A stretch of 64,000 nucleotides of DNA from Haliotis asinina (Eukaryota; Mollusca; Gastropoda; Lepetellida; Haliotidae), in NCBI RefSeq assembly GCF_037392515.1, contig NC_090280.1, forward strand, positions 25,983,118 to 26,047,117. Reading direction: 5' to 3'. A program made the translations under genes and the position numbers. The notes below the pieces were generated by a model, which saw nothing but the letters and a program-made list of their open reading frames with translations, was not told the DNA's origin and made no database searches. Shown piece by piece: positions 12,090 through 21,900 of the stretch (position 1 is its first letter; every line of letters begins with the position of its first letter).

Positions 12090-12248
12090 ATCTGGGTGAT
12101 GGGGTAACCCAGTTATTAAAGCGTCTCTCCGAGGACCCGGGTTCGTTTCTCCACATGGGTACAATGTGTGAAGCCCATTTCTGGTGCTTCAGGGAATATC
12201 CATAAATGCGTCGTAAAACTGAAATCTCACTCACTCACTCACTCACAC
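12090..12248 (+). mobile_element. tRNA-like SINE
   Basis: Head gatggggtaacccagttattaaagcgtc, B-box-like gggttcgtttctcc, core tgtgtgaagcccatttctgg and a tail ending in a long actc repeat. Confidence 0.9.
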
Positions 12249-12321
12249 ACCCATTCAGTCATTTATGAGTTCAGTCAGAATACATGTTTAATGGGTTAGC
12301 TTTACAAAGTCCTCACTAAGA

Positions 12322-12556
12322 AATACCCGTGAAGATCCGAGTTAGAATTAGTCATCGATAACCCATGCTTGTCATAAGAGTTGACTAACGGAATCGGATG
12401 GTCAGGCTTGTTGACATAAGTCATGGAATCCCTGCTGGTTAGATCGATGCTCATGCTGTTCATCACTGGATAGTCTGAATCAGATACGATTATATACAGA
12501 CCGCTGCCATATAACTGGAATATTGAGTGCGGCGTTAAACAGCCGTCAATCAATCA
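12322..12556 (+). mobile_element. Second short interspersed repeat family, near full length
   Basis: It contains taacccatgcttgtcat, gactaacggaatcggatggt, gatcgatgctcatg and ends ctggaatattgagtgcggcgttaaac followed by caatcaatca. Read on the minus strand, the copy at 18040-18196 carries the same words. Its 3' end resembles the tail of the tRNA-like SINE (ctggaatattgct...gcggcgtaaaac), so the two families probably share a 3' module. Confidence 0.75.
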
Positions 12557-12892
12557 TCCTTTCAAAGAGAATGTGTAACTTTGGAACAATGATATTTCTC
12601 CAAAAATAACGCAGACATTGATAGCAGCCTTGATAAATAATGAATAAGGACATATTTGTTTTTGAGCAGACGTGGGTTGTTTGGGGTAGTTTTGCATGTG
12701 TAAGGTCGAACACAAGGGACAACCAGGGATGAGTTATTCGCTATGAGGCAGCTTTGTCCGGTCTGATATAAGGAAGGAAATTTGACCCGCATAACACTCG
12801 GGATCTAAATATTTAGGCAACTGTAGAGGAACACTCAGGTTTTTATACATTACTGAAAGTTTGAATGAAGAAAATCCGCAAATTCTGTCTAG

Positions 12893-13122
12893 AGGCCTTT
12901 TATACGGAAGCCGTATGGGGTTATTTGAAGTTTTTTCTTGACAATTTCAAGATACTAAACTGAAATTTCAAGATATTAAGTTAAAATATCTAGATAACAA
13001 TCCCGAGACTTCAACTCCAGATCATAACATATATATTCCAACATATATGTAATACGTATCTTGCAATTTCAACTTAGTATCCTGTAATTTCAAGAATAAA
13101 AACGCACGACCCTAAAAGGCTT
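12893..13122. repeat. Imperfect palindrome (MITE-like)
   Basis: The left arm (ggccttttat at 12893, ttcttgacaatttcaagatac at 12935-12955) pairs with the inverted right arm (gcaatttcaacttagtatcc... aatttcaagaa to 13096, then ctaaaaggc at 13112). The loop is about 70 bases. There are no coding frames. It could be a miniature inverted-repeat transposon or a fold-back remnant; target-site duplications were not evident. Confidence 0.55.
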
Positions 13123-13871
13123 ATTGGTATAATAAAGGCATAATTACGGTACGATCAACTAGATTTGTAGAGTTCTCATTACGTGCCAATCGCATGCAAA
13201 TCAATGACTGCATGAGGGTATTAGCTTTGTATCACTAAGGTCATCATGACCCGCCATATGTGTAGTTATATGGTTATGTGGCGTTAAACGATACTCTTGT
13301 GAGACAGGATGCGTTGTCATGACAATAAGGTCTGCTGCCATGGCAAGTATCCAATTTACGCGGATTATTGACTTACGGACTAGACGGGTCTAGGAAAGGA
13401 TAACCCTCCGATTCGTTTGTGACTATGAATTAGTTACCACACTCATACAAAATACACGCATGTGCTTCCTGAAATCCATTGTCTGGTTCCTGCAAAGCAA
13501 TCTTAGGACTACGAGTGTGTTGACAACCTCGAGTATGAGATCGTTTCGCTGTTAAGATCGTGCTTTTGAGGAAGGCCTTGACTGGAAGGTGTTGTCACGA
13601 AACTACAGCTGCTTTACATTATAATTCACAATTCTTCAAGTTACACCAAACCCACCCAGACTACATCCGAGTAAAACACGCCATGATGAATAGTGAATAC
13701 AAGAATGTCTTATACAGTAAAATCTGGTTAATCTACAAAGTGATATCTCGATCAAACAACTGTTAGGCAATGATAGGCATGAAGTAACTTCCCTTCTTTA
13801 CTATCCAGTTATAGTCCCCTCCGACGACAAACATACGGTGATAGATTAGATGTTACAATGTCACTCCTAAG

Positions 13872-13976
13872 ACCGTCACGCCGATTCCGCACATGGGTGC
13901 AATGTGTGAAGCCCATTTGGTGCTCCCCTATTCCTGGGACATGGCTAAAAGCGGCGTAAAACTAAACTCACTCTCA
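13872..13976 (+). mobile_element. tRNA-like SINE, shared by both arms
   Basis: It carries the B-box region, core tgtgtgaagcccatttgg and tail aaagcggcgtaaaactaaactcac. An inverted counterpart sits at the matching place in the right arm (42226-42345), so the insertion predates the duplication. Confidence 0.8.
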
Positions 13977-14636
13977 CATGGACAGCTGGAACCTAACAGT
14001 ATGCACATATGCATCCCTTTGTATTATTGTACCAATGAGTAGTCGGGAAACTTGTTGCTGGAATGTCTAGGCGTTACAGACCCTTTTGGTGGTATTGCTG
14101 AGTGTGACAAAAAATGTAAGACTCTATTTGCTCAAGCATTTATTCACCAGAAACAGGTATTGCAAAATAGCAAATACAGAAAAAAAATAATTTGAGGATT
14201 GGCACATTCCATGTTTAACGACTAGTAGAATATGTATGGAAACCAAATACAGCATGCCAAAGGGGCTTCTTTCACAAAGCAACCTTTACTAAGCTGAACC
14301 TTAACTCCCTTTCTTTAACCTTAGTGACTTACGATCACTAAGAGTTTCGTGGAAGGAGGCCCAGTTCTCCATGGGAGAGAAACAAAGTCACATTAATATA
14401 ATAATATAATAACGGCAAACCCTGTGTGACTGTAGTGCTAGACTTTACGCTGGTTAGTTGACTACTTCTGGACCAGGTCCCAAGAATGAATACACTAATT
14501 ATTCTTCAATGCGACATTTCGAAAAAGTTGCAGATAACACCCTCCTTTACATATATTTCAATACCCAAAAGGAACACAGCTAACTTCCATGCAGTTTTGA
14601 ATTGTTTATACATACTGAGATGACGACATGCCAATG

Positions 14637-14722
14637 TCAACATGAACATCAGTGACACGTATATCGTCCCCAATACCTTACCATAACATCAGTGACACGT
14701 ATACCGTCCCCAATACCTTATA
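14637..14722. repeat. Two units of the 40-bp minisatellite
   Basis: About two copies of acatcagtgacacgtata(t/c)cgtccccaatacctta. The same unit on the opposite strand is expanded to roughly fifteen copies at 40.94-41.59 kb. Confidence 0.8.
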
Positions 14723-15045
14723 ATAGACTTCAGACGATCTCAGAGCTCAGCTTTCATACCTTAACATAGAAGTAACATAAACTCAGCGGTAAGGCGATCG
14801 TAACTTTCATACCTTAACAAAGACTCAAGGCTGTCGTAACGCTAAGGTGACCGTAACTTCTACACCTTAACATAGACTTACGACGATCGTAGAGCTTAGG
14901 TGAACTTAGCTTTCATACCTTAACATAGAAGTAACACAAACTCAGCGGTAAGGCGATCGTAACGTCCATACCTTAACAAAGGCTCAAGACCGTCGTAACG
15001 CTAAGGTCACCGTAACTTCTACACCTTAACATAGACTTACGACCT
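14723..15045. repeat. Tandem repeat, unit about 160 bp
   Basis: Two long units begin near 14723 and 14880. Each contains cttaacatagaagtaaca, aaactcagcggtaaggcgatcgtaac, aaggctcaag or aagactcaag, and gtaacttctacaccttaac. Confidence 0.75.
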
Positions 15046-15046
15046 C

Positions 15047-15052
15047 TTTATT
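15047..15052 (-). promoter_or_regulatory. Candidate polyadenylation signal for gene 1
   Basis: AATAAA on the minus strand, about 770 bases downstream of the gene 1 stop. It is the only close match I saw in the expected direction, and it lies in sequence shared with the right arm. Weak evidence. Confidence 0.25.
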
Positions 15053-15629
15053 CTATATTGGCGACGTTCGACATAGATTCTAATGTCGTTGTCTAGCAAA
15101 GCATAATGAAGTTGTACCTCCATAATAAATATCCTCATTCTTCATCTTCTCAACTTCTAGAATGCCGACCAGAGAGGCAATACGCCATGCCTATTCAAAT
15201 ACCAAGATGTCACACATGTATGAACAGCAAGATGGTTAGCCTTGTATGAAAAACAAGATGCATAACCTATATGATCAGCAAGATGCCAAACGTTGGATGA
15301 ACTCAAAAACACAACCTGTCAAGTCTCTATAAAGACTAGATGCTTATAGTATATGAACAATAACATGCTAAACGTTATATGAGTTCAAAAAAAGAAACAA
15401 CCGTTTTACAAAATACTTTCACAACTTATTCGACAAAATAAAGGAGGTAGATTCCCTACTACGTATCAGGGAAGAAAATACTGTCATGATAATGCATAAG
15501 TAAACTGGTCGCCTTTGGGGCGTATTATAAGCTACTGCTTCTCTCCCTACGACCAGTGCACAACCTTGTAGATAAAAATACCAGTGTAACCAATGTAACC
15601 TTGAGATTCTCCTCTACTCCCAATTCAAC

Positions 15630-15840
15630 CTCCCAGGTCTTGTCTGGCAGCTGAAGATACGCAAGTGTCTTTTATCTTCACTCCCAGAAGCATTGCCTCC
15701 CTCCTCCATCTCTTCCACATCCATGGTCTTGTCCTGCAGCTGTAGATTCTGAAGGTTCATTCATCTTCACTCCCAGAGGCACTGTCGTCTCTCCTCCTCC
15801 TCCTGCTCTTCCACCTACCATATCTTGTCCGGAAGCTGTG
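15630..15840 (-). repeat. Imperfect tandem repeat, unit about 90 bp, across the gene 1 stop codon
   Basis: On the minus strand, CAGCT(T/G)CCGGACAAGA-type starts recur near 15834, 15742 and 15653. Each is followed by GTGGAAGAG and, later, CTCTGGGAGTGAAGAT or CTTCTGGGAGTGAAGAT. The first unit contains the stop codon. The second has an open acidic reading frame in the equivalent phase. Confidence 0.7.
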
Positions 15841-15970
15841 GCCCGGGGGTGAGGGCGAAGTCAATCTCTTCATATACCACAGGCTCCTCCCTTCTGTGTA
15901 TGATTGGTTGGCCGTCGATCAAGGTAGGCGATTCAAGGGCAGGGTCGGCGTAGGTCAGACCACCATCCTT
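15815..15970 (-). CDS. Gene 1 exon 10: C-terminal tail with ITIM and stop
   Basis: The acceptor is AATTTCAG|A and the stop TAG is at 15817-15815. It codes 51 residues including GLTYADPAL (Y444) and PVVYEEIDF (Y470, strict ITIM spacing with V at -2 and I at +3). The last codons and the adjacent 3' sequence belong to an imperfect tandem repeat (15630-15840), so the exact C terminus may vary. Confidence 0.82.
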   Translation of the reverse strand, partial: KDGGLTYADPALESPTLIDGQPIIHRREEPVVYEEIDFALTPGPQLPDKIW

Positions 15971-18900
15971 CTGAAATTTTAACACAACTGCACTTACAAA
16001 TGTGTAACTTTTCTCTCAGGGGAATTTATTCCTTGACTGAACCCAAATCTGCACTTGGTACATTTACTGAACCAAGCAGTTCACTACTGCAGATAATGCT
16101 TTCTCTTTGTGTTCGTAGCAACTTAGAGTCGTTTCGGCATTGTGTCAGCCAATCAGGGACGTCTCTTCCCGGAAGTTGGGAGGATATGTATAATAAACCT
16201 ACCGTTTCGCCACAGTTGTTGTATTCGGCAGCGACTGGTCCTGCATAGTCGATTAGAACTGCATTTTCCGACTGGAGACAGCAAACATATGTATGATCTC
16301 AACAATATGATGTACTGAACACATGATATCTTCACACATCTCATTTATTACATTGCATGTGTTGTTACATGACTTGTAATGTTAATGCCCATATAAGTCT
16401 TGCTTTTTTATGAGGAACCGAACTTACTGGTAAGTTTTGTAAGTTTTTGCATTACTTAAATGAATAAGAACATAATGTAATAACATTGAATTTATTGATA
16501 GAAGTAATGGAAAATACTGTCCTTCTGCTAGTGATACGTAAGTTCGTTCTTAATGAAAGAAAAACATTGTTTTAGAACTTTGTCTGTGGCCTCGATCTGA
16601 CAGCTGCGAGCTTTTTGTATTTTTCTCTTTAAACTACACCCACTGGTGAACTAAGTGATGACATATATTTTTGCTGTTCTGTGTTGACATATGTTTTATG
16701 ATATGTTAGGTTTGCTTTACGCAACACTCAGCAGTTGACGTTAATGAATGAACGAGAAAATCAATTGCATTCATTATCTCACGGGGCGGTGGGGTGGCCT
16801 AGTGGATAAAGCGTTCCCTCCTCACGCCGAAGAGCGTGTTCTAGAGAGCATGTATAGTGTTCGATTACCCATGCTAGTACAATGTGAAAGTCCATTTCCA
16901 GTTCCCCTGTGGTGATGTTGCAGGAATATTGCTGAAAGCGGCGTAAAACCAAACTCACTCACTCACTCATCACTTTACGTTGCCTATTTCGCATCCATGT
17001 CTTTCCGACACACTGACTGAATGATAATAAATTATCTTCCTGTCAGTTTTGTATTTTGAAAACAGTTCCAGTACACACTTACCGATGGCCCTGCACCGAC
17101 ATAAGCCCTGTTCATGAAGTGTCTGCATTGAGCCTTCTGTACCGTGGCATAAACATCAGACACTGCGGAAAAGAGAACAAAGTAAATGAACTATAGAACA
17201 ATTGTGTGAGATTGGTACTGAAGCCTTGGTGGGTCATTCGGGGTTTCGCTTTTTTCAACTCATGTCCTTGAAGTTTCAAGATTGTAACTTAATAATTGAA
17301 CATGTACATTTGGAAATTAATGAAAAATGGCCCCAAAAGGCTTCTATAGGAAGGATGTCAAACTGACAGTAATCTTTTACAACAAAGACACCTGATAATA
17401 AGGTGTCAAAAACAGCGAGTGTGTGTGCGAGTTTCATTGAAATTTTCATTAAAGTGATTTTTCGTACATCCGTCAGTGACACTGACTACAGCTTGTGCTA
17501 AACACCTCTGGTCTAATGCTGACAAACAAAGAACCATATTTGGGGAATCGAACCCATGATAATAGTTTCTTTCACGACAAAGGAAAACCATTAAACAGGG
17601 TGAATGTCAATGCCCTAGACGGCAGCTACATCCGCACATTGTCACAGCAAAGACAAACGGAAACACCACTGAGGTAAATAGGCAGTGGATAAGATGACGT
17701 CATGGGGGAGAAGATGACGACATGTATAGCATCACTTCAAGCGAGATTAGCTTTACGCCGCTTTTAGCAATATTGCATCAATATCACGGAAATGGTCTTC
17801 AGGGAAAAATATGGAGAATCGAACCCGGGTCTTCAGCGTGACGAGCGAACGTTTTATTTACTAGGCTATCCCACCGCCCCTCATCTAATGTGTTACTCAC
17901 TGACCACAAGGATAGAAAGATGGGCTATACCTTCTCTCCCGCTCCTTCTCTTTTTGTTCACCTTGGCATACAGGTCTGTAGGTAGAAGTGTATAGTCAGA
18001 AACAAGTATTACAAGAAGAAATAATACCAATGGTTCTATAGGTGTGTACACCGCACTCAGCAATATTCCAGCTATGACAGCGGGTTGTCACATCGAGCCT
18101 CGACCAGACGACCTCGTGTTTAACATCATGAGCATTGATTTCAGCAACTGGGACATGATGCCAACCGTTAATATGTTGTGAAGAGCCAGTCAAATCTAGA
18201 ATGTCATGGGGTAGATTACTTGTACTTGTAGATTCTTAAAGATCTATTTGAAAACGTATCCATTACGTAACAGTTTATCATTCAATCACTCAATCAAAAA
18301 CACTGCTTGTCACCATTGCATTCTGGAATCAACGACAACTGTGTAATCAGTATTACATTGTACGTCAGTGAAGCATTTGTGTGTGCATGTATATGAAATC
18401 ATGCTTAATATTTATCACAAGAAGTGATAACGGATACGGTGCATGGCGTCTTTACGAGCTGTGAAACAGTTGACCTACATTCATATTACTCCAGTGCTAC
18501 TTTAATCCAAACATTTGTGTGGTATACATAAATGAATGAATAAATTTGGCTTTAAGCCACACTGTTCCATCAGTATCACGGTGGGATTCACATATTGTAC
18601 CAAAGTAGGGAATCGAACCCGGGCATTCGGCGTGACGAGAAAACGCTCTAGCCACTGAGCTGCTCTATCGCTCCTTGACATATATGAAATGCAACACAAG
18701 GACCTTGGTATTACACGGGTTATGTGCGGCTGATTAACAATAGCGACTTGAGTTGTTTCGTCTCAATACGTTGCGTGTTAGCGAACGCGTGTTTTTCCTA
18801 ACATGAGGTTCAAGGTCACTTCATGTATACTGGGAGTTCATCTTGTTTTTAACATTGGAACATAATTCATTTTCCTTGAGGTCCACAGGTCCTATCTTCC

Positions 18901-21900
18901 GGCTTGCCCGGAAAAAGATTCCATGAATGATTTCCAAATGATCAAGTTGATTAGAAACAAATATCAAGTACAAGGAATCTGATACAAATACAAGTACGTG
19001 GCGTGTGGCGGTTGGGTTGGGGTTTGGGATCGGGGGTCGGGGGTCGGGGGTCGGGGTATGGGTTGAGATGGTGAGAATCATCTACAGGTACAATATTTAA
19101 ATTGCATATATCACGCTATATGTGAAGACTGACTGTGTCATTATTACTAGACATATCTTATCCAGATGTCATAAACACTAATTTCAGTTATTCGTTTGTT
19201 TGTTGGGACATGTTGCGCTCAGCACATCGAACCCGGGTCCTCTACATAACGGGGTGGTGGGGCAGATACTAGTGGTTAGTGCGTTCGCTCGTTACGCGGA
19301 TTTGATCCCTCACTTGAGTACAATGTGTGAAGTCCATTTCTGGTGTAGCCCAGATATTGCTGGAATATCGTTAAAACAGCGTATAACTAAACTCACTTTC
19401 CTCGGCCTGACAAAAAATCACTGGATTATCCCACGCCCCTCCGAAAAATGAATGATGTGCAGTAGGCTCATACAATATGCAAGGGTTACGAATAAGTCTG
19501 CTGATAGCATGCACCGACACCCCTTGCAAGATTTCACATACTTACCACTGGGATCTTGTTGAAATTGTGCTTCGTTGTCAGCCATACTGCGGTCTCCAGC
19601 TCTGAAAGACATGCATGAGGTGAAGGATTAAGCAATTCATATCATTACGCGGCATACACCAAACTGCGAAAAGATCAGCCTTGAATTAGTTAGCTGCCAA
19701 TGCTGATATTAGATATTACCTACCCGAGCCTACCTGGTAACAACAACTTCTGTGATTATCAGTACCTTAACTTATGAGAGAAACACTGAACCTTAACCTG
19801 TAGGAGTAACACTGTACCTTAACCTATGTGAGTGACCCTGCACCTTAACCTGTAGGAGTAACTCTGTACCTTAACTTATGTGAGTGACCCTGCACCTTAA
19901 CTTGTACATATATGTAAAAGATGTTGTCTTCTCGTTGTTCTTGAAATGATACTGTCAACATCTGCTGCTGTGAGTCCTCACCTGTACACTTTACCTCCTG
20001 AAATAGATAAAACATACCCTAGTGTAATCACTTCTAATGCAAATTATCATTCAGAAAGGATTCAAATGCACTTGTTGTAGTTGTAGTAAAAGACTGAAGA
20101 GACGGACAACAGGATATACGATAGCATTGTATTGTATCAACGCAAAGACAATACCTTTCTTGATCCTGTTTTTTCGGAAAACGAGGGCGACGATGACGAA
20201 AGCGATGACGACAATGAGGACAGAATAGACGGCAGCCACAGGTACGATGTAAACGACACCAGATTCAGTTAACTCACGTGCTGTAACATTCACTGTACTA
20301 AGTAGACACCTTCCTTTGATTCAATATACATACAACATATGGAGTAAGATCACACTGAAATGTGTTCAAATGGAGGGAAGTGTCGAAAATGTTAGGATTT
20401 ATTGGAACTGGTTTGTTTGTCGAATTATGTAAATGAAGTATGTAATAAAGTAAATAGATAATGTTTCGTTCTACTCAGTTCAGATGTATTTTGATTTCGG
20501 AGAATCTGAGATTGAAGAATCACACTGACCTGATGTTATATCATGAGATTAATAGTCAAGATTGATCTCCTGAGCCATAATACGAGTTTGAATAGATACC
20601 TGTCATTTGAGACATACCTGAGACATTTGAAGGGAATAAGAACTTAAACAGTCATTACATGTCTCGTTCAAATACAGTCTTAAATGTTACATATTCTGTT
20701 ACGAAAGTATGTTTCCGGAATGTGTGGAGGCCTTACTGAAGACCTCCAGTGTCAGGTTCCTTGATGCACTGCCATGGCTGTTGTTGACGTGACACGTGTA
20801 CTGTCCAGACACAGGCACATCTACAGCTGGTATGTACAACACAGCCTCTCTGTGTCCTGTAATCGCCATCTGTCTGGATGTGTCCCACCAGGTTACAGTG
20901 CAGGCAGGGTTACATTCAGCAGAACATCTCACTGTTACAGGTTTCCCTTCCTCTGCCTCCAGCTTCTCCCTTTTGCCGTCAAAGTGTATCTGGTCAGGTC
21001 CATCTAGAAAATATATAGTGTGATGGTCAATAAGTCTACATAGTAGCACGAACTAACAACGGAAATTGTATTCCACTCGAATGTTGGTCACAATGATTCT
21101 AAACAATTCACATTTATATAATAAGTGTAAATAACATGTTGCCTCTATGTAGTTTCTGTGTACAAACAGGAAGAGAGTGTGTGGTGTAGTTAGCGAGGGG
21201 AAACACATACAAAATACTTTCCTGGTCATTTGGCGTCAATGATCCTACTTAATAAACACCCAATTTAATAGTATAATACTGAGGTTATACGCAGTTGGCA
21301 GGTTCAGTTCTGCGACCTTGGTCATTACAGTCAACCCATTTTATGGCATGACAGAAACGTGGAATAAATACGGTAATGTACTGTGACTGTCAGTATCTCT
21401 CAACGACACAGAGTTACGACTATAGGGTTATAGTTGAATCGTGAGAAATAAACTGAACGCTGAAATGTATTGTGGCAGTGCCCAGTGAGTGCCACCAAAC
21501 TACATTCAAACGTCGAACAAAGATCACGGCGCCATTGCGTCCAAGGTACACTTGGCGTCACAAGGTCAGTGATGGGTCAAGGATTGTTTCAGGTCGTATT
21601 GCGGTCGTGTCTGCGGAGGTGTTTAGCACATCATCTAGGTACCTCACTAGGTAAATGAAAAGTTAACGAGAGAAAGCCTTTTCTTTTTTCATGTTTCTTG
21701 CATACAATTCTGAGTAGAATATACTCTATTTTTTTTTTACTCTAAACTTTTCCCACTTGACAGAATATCACTAAGCGTCCAGGAAGCCATCGGTATATGA
21801 AATAAACAGAGGGAAACAAATGCTACTTAAAACAGTTTTGAGAACAGCGTGTCCCTGAATTGTTATTATGCTAAGCTTTGAAATTGCCAGAAACCTGTGT

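Larger units (their letters stand above)
13560..14780. repeat. Left arm, outer part, of a large inverted duplication
   Basis: Read in reverse complement, this stretch matches 41.4-42.5 kb in order. Shared blocks include the segment at about 13720-13780 (gtaaaatctgg, tctacaaagtgatat) and 42420-42500; the SINE at 13872-13976 and 42226-42345; the block at 14100-14370 (ctcaagcatttatt, ttctttcacaaagcaacctttac) and 41830-42110; and the 40-bp unit at 14637-14722 and 40940-41590. Identity is clearly below perfect, so the duplication is old. Confidence 0.8.

Noticed and set aside
10557..12260. CRISPR-like or telomere-like arrays from short direct repeats
   Set aside because: The repeats are simple tetranucleotide runs or SINE tails without regular unique spacers.
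20699..21049. Extended minus-strand frame as a single-exon Ig gene
   Set aside because: The Ig domain is bounded by clear splice sites at 21003 and 20737; the extra codons are intron.
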